Positions 40,325 through 48,952 of a stretch of 53,358 nucleotides of DNA are shown here, piece by piece. Source of the DNA: DYEC01 sp034434695 (lineage in GTDB: Bacteria; Chloroflexota; Anaerolineae; Anaerolineales; Anaerolineaceae); NCBI GenBank assembly GCA_034434695.1, contig DAOTYY010000149.1, positions 1 to 53,358 on the forward strand, written 5' to 3'. Position 1 is the first letter of the stretch, and the number at the start of each line of letters is the position of its first letter. The notes beneath the pieces were generated by a model. That model was not told where the DNA came from, made no database searches, and saw only the letters and a program-made list of their open reading frames with translations. The position numbers and the translations under genes are program-made.

Positions 40325-43300
40325 ATGTTTTCAATACGTAAGCGTTATCTAACCTTGACGGCAGGGATGCGCGTCGTATTCTGGTTTGCTCTCGGTAGCG
40401 CGGCGGGGGCGCTATTCTTAAGCTATTTTGGCACTCGCCGTTTACCGGCAGTTGTGATCTCTGGATGGATTATCGGAATCCTCCCATTCGTATTGTTACT
40501 TGGTTCATTGGCGGGCGTCATTCTTTTGCTTGCCGGACGCTCAAAATCGGGTGGCAGTGTCTTTCTGTTTACGCTGTGGGCGGCTTTCCTGTGTTTGCCG
40601 TTGGCGGTCAGCGGCATAGGTTTTGCTGTGGCGATTACCATCTTTTTGCTGACCCTCTTTCTCTTCCGGCGTGTGTATAGCGACTCGCCAGGAGAGACAG
40701 GCGCAGCAATTGGAATTTTTCTGGCAGTTGTAGCGCTGTTGTTGGAGGCGCTGATTGTCTGGCAACGGATAGAGGTAGCGGAGAGCTTGATTAACTTGTT
40801 AAGTGCCAGCGCTGTGACCGTCTTGGTAACACTGGCGATCGTTGTGGCGCACAATATTGCGACCTATTCCATCCGCGCCAAGTTGATGCTGGCATTTGTC
40901 CTGATCACTGGTTTACCAGCGGTGTTCCTTGTTTTCTACAATAATTATCGCATTGGCGAATTTTTGAGCCAGCAGGCGAACCAGAAGTTACTTGAGAATG
41001 CCTCTGGAGTTGCCAGTAGTATAGATGTGTTTATTCAAACCAATCTAGACCTCATCCGAACCGAGGCGCAGTTGCCGTCCATTGTCAAATTCATGACGCA
41101 GGCTTTGAGTGCCGAAGAAAGTATAGAAGCCCGTGCGGAGTTAAGCAGTATTTTGAATTCACTGGTACGAAAGGATCCGGTCAATATTCGCTCTTATGCG
41201 CTCCTGGACATCAACGGTATCAATATTGTGGATACTGTAGTTACGAATATTGGCTCTGATGAATCTGGTTTTTTTGATTACTTCAAACGTCCCATGCTAA
41301 GTGGGCTTCCGGTAGCTTCTCTCCATTTCTCTGGTTCGAAAGCTGTGTTGGTATTCAGTGCTCCAGTAGTACGGGCAGATGGGAATACAATCGGAGTTTT
41401 GCGCGTTTTTTATGATGCTGATGTGCTTCATCAGCGCATTTCTCAATCCAGCAGCGCCTTTGGCGTGGATGTGAACGTTATTTTGGTGGATGAAAATCAT
41501 ATTTTGCTCGCCACTAATTCAAAACCTTGGTTAATCAATAAGTTTCTCAGTTTGCCGGATCAACAGGCGCTCGAGCGGCTGCGTTCTGAGCGCCGTTTGC
41601 CCCAGGTGCCGGCAGACGAGTTGGCGCTTAACCTATCCGAATTAAGTAAGGGGATTGCCGCAACGGATAATCGATCCAATTTTTCATTTGAAGTTCCGCC
41701 TGGTCAAAACAGATATGGTCCTGCGCGTACAGAGCGAGCCGGAGTGGTCAAGTTGAAAAACATGCCCTGGTCGGTAGTTGTCGCTGAAGCGGAGGAGGTT
41801 TTTCTAGCTCCGGTTGAACAACAGGGACGTGTGATTCGTTTACTGGGTATTCTGGCAGTTGCGGTGGGTTTAGTTGCCGGTTTTTCGATTTCTCAGGTGC
41901 TCGCCTCGCCGATTGTACAACTGACGGGAGCAGCGAGGCGCATTGCTCAGGGGGATCTTACCGTAAAAGCTGAGGTTCGTACCAGCGATGAGCTGGGTAT
42001 GCTTGCAGGTACATTCAACTCGATGGTGGAGCAATTAAACGATCTGATTGGTACACTGGAGCGGCGTGTTGCCGATCGAACGCGTGACCTGCAACTGGCA
42101 GCAGATGTTGGTCAAAGGGTCAGTATGGTGCGTGACCTGGATGCCCTGTTGAACGAAGCGGTAGAGCTGATCCGCCAGCGTTTTGGTCTGTATCATACGC
42201 AGGTCTATTTGGTAGATGCTTCGGGCAGCAATCTTGTTCTGCGTGCGGCAACAGGTGAGGCTGGTGCGGAGCTGTTGCGGCGTGGGCATCAACTGCCGCT
42301 TGGCCAGGCTTCGATTAATGCCAGAGCGGCTGCTGAACGGCAGGCAGTAATCGTTTCGGATACCGCTGCCAGTGAGACCTTCCGCCCCAATCCACTTTTA
42401 CCGAACACGCGCTCCGAAATGGCTGTGCCGTTGATTGCAGCCGGGCGTGTAGTTGGCGTGCTGGATTTGCAAAGTGACCGCGTGGGTGCGCTAAAGCAGG
42501 AGAATCTGTCCGCATTTGAGACGCTGGCTGGACAACTTGCGGTTGCCATTTCAAATGCTGAGCTGTTTGGGGAAGTTGAACGGTCGCGAAAAGACCTGGA
42601 AGTGTATCTGAAGCGAATGGAGCGGGAAGGTTGGGAGGACTTCCTGGATGGAATTCATGAGAAAGAACGGCTGGCTTTTGCCTATGATCGGGGTACGGTT
42701 CTGCCGGTGAGTGAAGTCCAACCAAGCGAGCAGAATGCGAACGCACTGGTGAGACCGTTGCAAATTGCTGGTGAGCCAATTGGCAAGCTGCTGCTTGAGC
42801 GTGACGAATCATGGACAGAGGAAGATGTTGAACTGGTGGAGGCAATTGCCCGCCAGGTAACACAGCAAGTGGAAGGTCTGCGTCTGTTGGCACAGACCGA
42901 GCGTTATCGCGCTCAGGCAGAAGAGGCAGTGCGGCGGCTCACTCGCGAAGGCTGGCAGGATTACATGAAAGAATTTGAACGGGCGCAGGTGGGCTACGTT
43001 TATACAGGCGACCAGGTGTTGCCGCTGGCTGCTGAAAACGAGGGCAATCATTTCGCTGCCTGCGAAATCAGAGTGCGCGACGAGGTGATTGGACAATTGG
43101 GTATTGCTGGAACAGAAGAGTTAGCACCAGAAGATGCTGAACTGGTGGCGATCATCAGCGAACGTCTGGGCGCACATCTGGAAAACCTGCGTTTGTTCCA
43201 GACCGCCCAGCAGGAGCTTTCTGAACGCCAGCGCGCCGAAGAAGAGAAAGCTCGCCTGCTGGAACAGGTACAGGCTGCGCTGGCTGAAACCGAAACGCTT

Positions 43301-43984
43301 TATGCTATTTCCAGCGCTGCGGCGCGTTCGCTGGAACTGGATGAAATTTTGCGTGAGACACTGGGAAAGCTTTTGAATGCCACCGGATATGATGCTGCTC
43401 TGATCAGCATGACCGACGATTCGTCTGGCAAACCGAGACTGGCAATTCATCAGAATCTGCCCGATTCGCTAATAAGGCGTTTGAGTCGAGAAGATACTGA
43501 AGACGTTTTGCGTGATCGGTTATTGCAAAGCCATGAGATGGTCGTATTTGATAGTCTGAATGAAGACGTCCCTCTGGATATCAGGGACCTTCTTCATGCC
43601 GGGCTGCACGCTCTTCTCAGCGTACCAATTATCTCAAAGGGGCGTTTGTTGGGTAATATTGTATTGCTTGATCACTGTGAACGCTCGACCACAACGTCTC
43701 ACCTGTCACTGGTACAGGCTGCCGCGCAGCAACTGGGTATTGCGATTGAAAATGTGACCCTCTTCCGGCAAGTACAGCGTCAGGCAGAGTACGAGGCAAC
43801 GATTAATGCCATCAGCCAGAAGATACAAAGCGCTACAACAGTTGAAAGTGCTCTGCAGGTTGCAATTCGCGAACTGGGGCGCGCGCTTGGTGCACAACGC
43901 ACGCGCGTTCACCTTACGATTGGAAAAAATGAACAACCGTCCCTGCAACGCGGTGGTAATGGTTCACAGGTGGGTGAAGAATGA
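40325..43984 (+). CDS. membrane sensor with dCache, HAMP, GAF and compact GAF-like modules; no kinase
   Basis: 1219 aa, ATG preceded by AAGGAGTG. About six N-terminal helices (12-205); extracytoplasmic dCache (210-500) with DVNVILVDENHILLATN and the closing NMPWSVVVAEAEEVFLAPV; helix (501-526); HAMP (528-580); GAF (590-745); two compact ~95-residue GAF-like modules introduced by EREGWEDF and TREGWQDY (758-860 and 866-960); GAF (992-1145); shared tail (1158-1219). No kinase or other output. The compact modules recur in the kinase encoded at 44747, suggesting pairing between the two proteins. Overlaps parA by four bases. Confidence 0.88.
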   Translation: MFSIRKRYLTLTAGMRVVFWFALGSAAGALFLSYFGTRRLPAVVISGWIIGILPFVLLLGSLAGVILLLAGRSKSGGSVFLFTLWAAFLCLPLAVSGIGFAVAITIFLLTLFLFRRVYSDSPGETGAAIGIFLAVVALLLEALIVWQRIEVAESLINLLSASAVTVLVTLAIVVAHNIATYSIRAKLMLAFVLITGLPAVFLVFYNNYRIGEFLSQQANQKLLENASGVASSIDVFIQTNLDLIRTEAQLPSIVKFMTQALSAEESIEARAELSSILNSLVRKDPVNIRSYALLDINGINIVDTVVTNIGSDESGFFDYFKRPMLSGLPVASLHFSGSKAVLVFSAPVVRADGNTIGVLRVFYDADVLHQRISQSSSAFGVDVNVILVDENHILLATNSKPWLINKFLSLPDQQALERLRSERRLPQVPADELALNLSELSKGIAATDNRSNFSFEVPPGQNRYGPARTERAGVVKLKNMPWSVVVAEAEEVFLAPVEQQGRVIRLLGILAVAVGLVAGFSISQVLASPIVQLTGAARRIAQGDLTVKAEVRTSDELGMLAGTFNSMVEQLNDLIGTLERRVADRTRDLQLAADVGQRVSMVRDLDALLNEAVELIRQRFGLYHTQVYLVDASGSNLVLRAATGEAGAELLRRGHQLPLGQASINARAAAERQAVIVSDTAASETFRPNPLLPNTRSEMAVPLIAAGRVVGVLDLQSDRVGALKQENLSAFETLAGQLAVAISNAELFGEVERSRKDLEVYLKRMEREGWEDFLDGIHEKERLAFAYDRGTVLPVSEVQPSEQNANALVRPLQIAGEPIGKLLLERDESWTEEDVELVEAIARQVTQQVEGLRLLAQTERYRAQAEEAVRRLTREGWQDYMKEFERAQVGYVYTGDQVLPLAAENEGNHFAACEIRVRDEVIGQLGIAGTEELAPEDAELVAIISERLGAHLENLRLFQTAQQELSERQRAEEEKARLLEQVQAALAETETLYAISSAAARSLELDEILRETLGKLLNATGYDAALISMTDDSSGKPRLAIHQNLPDSLIRRLSREDTEDVLRDRLLQSHEMVVFDSLNEDVPLDIRDLLHAGLHALLSVPIISKGRLLGNIVLLDHCERSTTTSHLSLVQAAAQQLGIAIENVTLFRQVQRQAEYEATINAISQKIQSATTVESALQVAIRELGRALGAQRTRVHLTIGKNEQPSLQRGGNGSQVGEE

Positions 43985-44781
43985 GCATTAACAAACCCTA
44001 TGTTATAGCCGTTTGTCATCAAAAAGGCGGGGTTGGCAAGACAACTACGGCGCTGGCGCTGGGTGCCTGTTTTGCCGAAAGGGGATTGCATACTTTACTG
44101 GTTGACCTTGACCCTTCCGGCAATCTCACCAATGGGGTGGGACTGATGCAGGCGACTGCCTACAAATCCATAGCTGACTATTTGCTGGTGAGTGAGCCGC
44201 TACAGAGCATTTTGAGGCAAACGACAATACCGAATCTGGATATCGTTCCAACGAATCAGGATGTCAGCGGGTTGGGAAGCTCATTGTATTCTCTTGCTCA
44301 GTATGAGACGCTATTGTATCGGCGCTTTTCTCAAAGCGAGTTGGACACGTATGATTTTATTATTATAGACTGTCCACCTTCGTTAGGTTCGTTGACCATT
44401 CTGGCGCTGGGCGCTGCGCATCTGGCACTGATCCCGGTACAGTGCGAGTATTACGCTTTTCAGGCGCTTGAAGGCTTATTCAAGCTGATTCGATCCCTGC
44501 GTGTCAAGGCTAATCCTGATCTAGCTTACCGATTGCTGATCTCCATGTATGATCGGCGTGGTTCGTTACATCAGCGTGTGTTGGAACGGATTCTGGAAAA
44601 GATGTCCAAAGCGACTTTTGAAACAAGAATTGGATTTGATAGTAAAATACGGGAAAGCCAGATGGCTGGCGTGCCTTTGCCGCTTTATGCCCCAAACGCC
44701 CGCGCCTCCTTGCAGTTCCATGCTTTAACGGATGAGATTTTGGCCTATGTCCAAGCGCAAAGTATTCCTCAACCGGCTTGA
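43981..44781 (+). CDS. orphan ParA/MinD-type ATPase
   Basis: 266 aa. Deviant Walker A CHQKGGVGKTTTA, switch I DLDPSGNLT and Walker B FIIIDCPPSLGSL are canonical for ParA/Soj. No parB gene or obvious parS-like repeats are adjacent, so it is not a chromosome-partition pair here. It is embedded (four-base overlap upstream, about 35 bases downstream) between a giant receptor and a histidine kinase, like the ParA homologues that position chemoreceptor clusters (ParC/PpfA type). Likely role: spatial distribution or inheritance of the sensory complex (inference). Confidence 0.88.
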   Translation: MSINKPYVIAVCHQKGGVGKTTTALALGACFAERGLHTLLVDLDPSGNLTNGVGLMQATAYKSIADYLLVSEPLQSILRQTTIPNLDIVPTNQDVSGLGSSLYSLAQYETLLYRRFSQSELDTYDFIIIDCPPSLGSLTILALGAAHLALIPVQCEYYAFQALEGLFKLIRSLRVKANPDLAYRLLISMYDRRGSLHQRVLERILEKMSKATFETRIGFDSKIRESQMAGVPLPLYAPNARASLQFHALTDEILAYVQAQSIPQPA

Positions 44782-46840
44782 TGATCTTTTTTCTGAAGAC
44801 GTGGCGCCGCCAGACCCCCTTGAAACGACGCCGAAACAGAAAGAAGAAACCCATCCTGAAGGTTCAAGAGAACAACCTGAAGCGTTGTTGACTCGTCCGT
44901 CACTTGCCCCGGACGAAAAGCCTCATAATGAGCTGAAATCAATGGGCCAGTTTACAACTGCACATCTGGAAGGAGCTTGGGCGGAATATCTGAATGCTAT
45001 TGACCGCCCAGAACAGATGACTTTCAGTTACGACTTGAGCGGTTCTTCTCCTGCTGGACAGTATGATGACGATTCGTCGTCGAATGGCGATAAGCCGCGC
45101 CTTTCGGTGCCGCTGGTAGTAGGCAATGAATGTATAGGTACAATTGAACTAGAAGGTGATCCGGAAAATCCCTGGAGCGAACAGGAAGCCGGATTGGTTT
45201 CTAGTGTCTTGCAGCAGATGGCTCAACATCTGGAAAACCTGCGCCTGCTTTCACAAGCGGAGAAATATCGCGAAGAAGCGGAACTTGCGGTGCGTCGTCT
45301 GACGCGTGAGGGTTGGGAGAGTTTCCTGGAAAGCCGCGCAACTTCGATCAGCGGCTATGTCTATGATGCCAATCGTGTTGTTCCTTTTGAAACCGATTCT
45401 CTACCTTCCGTCGCTACATCGAATTGTATCGCTCATCCGATCACGGTGCGCAAGGAGACCATTGGCGAGCTGGTGATTGAGGCTCCCCGAACGGACACGG
45501 CAGCCGATTTGCTTAAGGCGGTTGCCGAGCGGCTGGGTGTGCATATTGAAAACCTGCGCCTTTTAGAAGAAACGGAGCGTGCTCGCCGCCAGCTTGACCG
45601 GCGTGCGGCTGAGCTTGAGACAGTTGCAAAAGTGAGTACCGCAGCGGCAACCATTCTTGATCCAGTGACACTGCTGCGGACGGTGGTGGAATTAACTAAA
45701 TACAGCTTTAAGCTGTATCATGCACATGTTTACGAGTTCCATGAATTGACTGGTGAGCTGGTTCTGGCGGCAGGCGTGGGTAAAATTGGTGATACCATGC
45801 TCGCCGAAAGGCATTCGATTGCATTAGGTGATGCCCATTCGGTTGTGGCGAAGGTGGCGCGCACGCGCAATGGGATGATTCTTTCCGATACTCGTAGTGA
45901 CCCTCACTACCCATATCATCCATTGCTGCCGGATGTGCGCAGTGAGCTTGCAGTACCAATGATTGTCGGTGATCAGGTTTTGGGCGTGTTCAGTGTTTTG
46001 TCCGATATTCCTAACCGTTTTCAAGAAGACGATATGCGCACGTTTTCTACTCTGGCTTCGCAGACGGCGGTGGCATTGCGCAATGCGCAATTGTATGCAG
46101 AGCAGATGCGCACAGTGGAGCGCCTGCGTGAGCTGGATCAACTGAAGACTTCTTTTCTGGCAAACATGAGCCATGAGTTGCGCACACCCTTGAACTCTAT
46201 TCTCGGTTTTACCGATGTGATGCTGATGGGATTAGATGGCCCATTAACTGATTTGATGATCAATGATCTGGGACTGATTCAGAAGAATGGCAGACATCTG
46301 CTTAGCTTGATCAATGATATTCTCGATATGGCAAAGATCGAAGCCGGTAAGATGAACTTGAATTTTGAACGCTTCAAGCTGGAAGATGTTATCAAAGAGG
46401 CGCTGGATGTTGCCAGCCCTCTGGCGCGTGAGAAGGGTCTCAGTCTCGATTTTGACCCCGGTAATTCGGAGGGTCTCGAGCTGGTGGCTGATGCGGTTCG
46501 AATGCGTCAGGTGTTAATCAATATTCTGGGCAACGCAATTAAGTTCACTGAGACTGGCGGTGTAACTATTTCAGTAGAAAAACGGCAAGAGGTTGTGCGC
46601 ATTGAAATAGCAGATACCGGTATCGGTATCCCAGAAAATAAGCTGGAGATGATCTTTGAAGCCTTCAGTCAGGTGGATACATCCACAACTCGCAAAGCAG
46701 GCGGTACCGGGCTGGGCTTGCCGATCAGCCGTCGTTTGATTGAGCTTCAAGGCGGTAAACTCTGGGCAGAGAGCAGCGGCGTACCTGGGGAGGGTTCCCG
46801 GTTTATCATCGAAATGCCAGTAGAGGTGAAAGCTGAATAA
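44747..46840 (+). CDS. GAF-domain histidine kinase of the sensor operon
   Basis: 697 aa if started at ATG 44747 (ATG 44732 also possible; both overlap parA). After an acidic N-terminal linker come two compact GAF-like modules (about 68-165 and 180-272, the second with TREGWESF), a full GAF (293-445, with YHPLLPDVRSE), HisKA with phospho-acceptor H476 (MSHELRTPLNSI) and HATPase_c with NILGNAIKFTETG, DTGIGIP, FEAFSQVD and GGTGLGLPIS. All catalytic boxes are intact. No membrane helix, so it must obtain signals from the three upstream sensors or from the cytoplasm. It is the only kinase in the operon and the likely phosphodonor for the receivers at 48569 and in the fused enzyme at 46915. Confidence 0.92.
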   Translation: MSKRKVFLNRLDDLFSEDVAPPDPLETTPKQKEETHPEGSREQPEALLTRPSLAPDEKPHNELKSMGQFTTAHLEGAWAEYLNAIDRPEQMTFSYDLSGSSPAGQYDDDSSSNGDKPRLSVPLVVGNECIGTIELEGDPENPWSEQEAGLVSSVLQQMAQHLENLRLLSQAEKYREEAELAVRRLTREGWESFLESRATSISGYVYDANRVVPFETDSLPSVATSNCIAHPITVRKETIGELVIEAPRTDTAADLLKAVAERLGVHIENLRLLEETERARRQLDRRAAELETVAKVSTAAATILDPVTLLRTVVELTKYSFKLYHAHVYEFHELTGELVLAAGVGKIGDTMLAERHSIALGDAHSVVAKVARTRNGMILSDTRSDPHYPYHPLLPDVRSELAVPMIVGDQVLGVFSVLSDIPNRFQEDDMRTFSTLASQTAVALRNAQLYAEQMRTVERLRELDQLKTSFLANMSHELRTPLNSILGFTDVMLMGLDGPLTDLMINDLGLIQKNGRHLLSLINDILDMAKIEAGKMNLNFERFKLEDVIKEALDVASPLAREKGLSLDFDPGNSEGLELVADAVRMRQVLINILGNAIKFTETGGVTISVEKRQEVVRIEIADTGIGIPENKLEMIFEAFSQVDTSTTRKAGGTGLGLPISRRLIELQGGKLWAESSGVPGEGSRFIIEMPVEVKAE

Positions 46841-46914
46841 AATGATGCGTTTGCAGCGGACACCCTGAAGAGGCTCTGTCGAAACATTATTGTAGAGGTT
46901 GTCCAAAATTACTC

Positions 46915-48564
46915 ATGTCAATCCCATTATATCTTGAATGTACTCAGTGTCAGCATCAGCAGGTTTATGAACCGTTGGAGTTGCCCACCTGCGAAAAATG
47001 CGGTGCCAACTGGTTAGAGCCGGTCTATGATTACGCTTTGTTCAAACGACAGGTATTACGCGGGTTACCTGGGCGGCTGTTCAATATGTGGCGTTATCAT
47101 GAAGTCTTGCCAGTCAATGATCCGTTCGCGCTGAATCTGGATTATGTGGGCGGGACGCCGCTTGTCCCTGCGCGGCGGTTTGCCGCTGAGCTGCTGGGCA
47201 CACGGGTGTTTATCAAAGATGAACGTTATGGCCCGACCAGTTCTTTTAAGGATCGTCAGGCAGCACTTTCGGTGGCGGCAATGCTGGAAGCCGGTGTGCG
47301 CGAAAGTGTCATTGCCTCAACCGGTAACGCTGCGGTGGCTTACGCAGCTGCCTGCGCCCGAGCAGGTATCAAGTTATGGGTTTTTATGACCAGTCTTGTG
47401 CCTTCGGAGAAGCTGCGCGAGACGGCGCTCTTTGGCGCGGAAGTCATTAAAGTCAGTGGTACTTACGATCAAACCAAACAGATTGCGGCAGAGTTTGCCC
47501 GTCGGCGCGGCTTGCTGCTCGATCGCGGGGCGCATAGTATCCCGGCAAGGGAGAGTATGAAAACCCTCGCCTATGAGATTGCCGAACAGCTTGGCTGGCA
47601 GGCGCCGGATTGGTACGTACAATCGGTCAGCGGTGGGTTGGGACCGCTGGGAGTGTACCATGGCTTTATGGAACTCATCCGTATGGGACTGGTGGATCGC
47701 ATTCCTAAGGTCGCGGTGATTCAAACAGAAGGCTGCGCGCCGATGGTGCGTGCTTTCAAGGCAGGTAAATACACTGCTGATCCGGTCATCCCGCAAACGT
47801 TGATAGCCATTCTTTCAACAGGCGATCCCGGAAAGACATACACCTATCTCTGGAAGCTGATCAATCAGTATGGTGGTGTAATGGAAAGTGTGAGTGACAG
47901 TGAGGCATTTACCGTGATGCATTCGCTAGCAAAGAGCGAAGGGATGGCAGTGGAGCCGGCTGCTGCAGTGGCATTTGCCGGTTATGAAAAACTACGCCGG
48001 CAGGGTATCATCGGCGCTGATGAACTGGTGGTCATCAATTGTAGCGGTCATACCTTTCCAGTGGAAAAGCATGTGCTGGGTGATCAATGGAAGGTGGATA
48101 TCAGTCTGGGTGGTGCTGCGCGGACGGCTCCCAAAGAAGGGCTGGTAGCTGCGCTGGAATCTCTGGATGAGAAGACGACCACTGTGTTGATTATCGAAGA
48201 TAACCCCGATGACGCCTTGTTAATACGCCGGTTTTTGGAAAGCCGTAAAGCTTACCGGGTTTTCCATGCAGAGAGCGGCATGGAAGGACTGAAACAGGCG
48301 CGTCAACGCTTGCCAGACTTAATCGTTTTGGATATGATGATGCCCGAAGTAGATGGTTTTCAGGTTTTGAAGGAATTAAAACAAGAAGAAGCTACTAGTC
48401 GTATTCCAGTAATTATTGTCAGTGCTAAAGATGTCACAAGATCAGAACTGGAAGCTGTGGGCGGTGTGGAAGGTATCTATCAAAAAAGCAATCTTCCAGT
48501 TCAGACATTCTTGAAGCAGGTGACGGAAGTGCTTGAACAAAAACGGCGCATGGAAGAGGAGTAA
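46915..48564 (+). CDS. threonine-synthase-like PLP enzyme fused to a receiver domain
   Basis: 549 aa. An N-terminal zinc ribbon (CTQC, CEKC) leads into a fold-type II PLP domain: the Schiff-base Lys is K112 (PTSSFKDRQAA), with the phosphate-side motif STGNAAVAYAAA and glycine-rich SVSGGLGPLGVYHG. From about residue 422 a complete CheY-like receiver follows: acidic pocket IIEDNPDD, phospho-acceptor D473 (LIVLDMMMP), Ser in VSAKD and Lys in IYQKSN. One uninterrupted frame, 74 bases after the kinase and 4 bases before a stand-alone receiver gene. Threonine synthase converts O-phosphohomoserine to threonine and phosphate; here activity is probably controlled by phosphorylation, or the PLP domain has become a sensor/output module. 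Only a weak GAGG 14 bases before the ATG. Confidence 0.9.
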   Translation: MSIPLYLECTQCQHQQVYEPLELPTCEKCGANWLEPVYDYALFKRQVLRGLPGRLFNMWRYHEVLPVNDPFALNLDYVGGTPLVPARRFAAELLGTRVFIKDERYGPTSSFKDRQAALSVAAMLEAGVRESVIASTGNAAVAYAAACARAGIKLWVFMTSLVPSEKLRETALFGAEVIKVSGTYDQTKQIAAEFARRRGLLLDRGAHSIPARESMKTLAYEIAEQLGWQAPDWYVQSVSGGLGPLGVYHGFMELIRMGLVDRIPKVAVIQTEGCAPMVRAFKAGKYTADPVIPQTLIAILSTGDPGKTYTYLWKLINQYGGVMESVSDSEAFTVMHSLAKSEGMAVEPAAAVAFAGYEKLRRQGIIGADELVVINCSGHTFPVEKHVLGDQWKVDISLGGAARTAPKEGLVAALESLDEKTTTVLIIEDNPDDALLIRRFLESRKAYRVFHAESGMEGLKQARQRLPDLIVLDMMMPEVDGFQVLKELKQEEATSRIPVIIVSAKDVTRSELEAVGGVEGIYQKSNLPVQTFLKQVTEVLEQKRRMEEE

Positions 48565-48568
48565 GCTG

Positions 48569-48952
48569 ATGAGCCGACGTGTACTTTATATCGAAGATAA
48601 CCCCGACAATATGACGCTGGTTCAACGAGCAATTGAAGCCATTGGGTTGACTTTTATTGGGGCGGAAAATGGGACGCGTGGATTAGAAATCGCCTTTTCT
48701 GATACACCTGACTTGATTCTACTGGATATTAACTTGCCTGATATTGATGGCTATGAGGTGGCGCGCCGTCTGCGGAATAGCGGTAGAGCTGAATTAAAAT
48801 ATGTGCCCATTGTAGCGGTTACTGCCAATGCCTTGCGCGGCGATGCTGAGAAAGCATTGGAAGCTGGCTGTGACGTTTACATGTCCAAACCGATTAATAT
48901 CCGTGAGCTCTGGGCACGGGTTGAAGCATTGCTGTCTGATACAAAGTCGTGA
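48569..48952 (+). CDS. single-domain response regulator (CheY/DivK-like)
   Basis: 127 aa from ATG 48569 (GAGGAG upstream). Receiver domain only: YIEDNPDN acidic pocket, D53 (LILLDINLPD), Thr in AVTANA and Lys in YMSKPIN. No DNA-binding or enzymatic output, so it acts as a phosphate shuttle or binds a target. Lies between the fused enzyme and the second threonine synthase, overlapping the latter by four bases (GTGA). Confidence 0.93.
   Translation: MSRRVLYIEDNPDNMTLVQRAIEAIGLTFIGAENGTRGLEIAFSDTPDLILLDINLPDIDGYEVARRLRNSGRAELKYVPIVAVTANALRGDAEKALEAGCDVYMSKPINIRELWARVEALLSDTKS

Noticed and set aside
42315..42893. 192-codon minus-strand open frame and other long antisense frames across the sensor genes
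   Set aside because: They are shadows of GAF-coding sequence, with Arg/His/Gln-rich composition and no ribosome sites.
31515..43984. Hidden histidine kinase, GGDEF or phosphatase domain in the three giant sensors
   Set aside because: Read through each C-terminus and linker for H-box, N/G boxes, GGDEF/EAL and PP2C motifs; none found.
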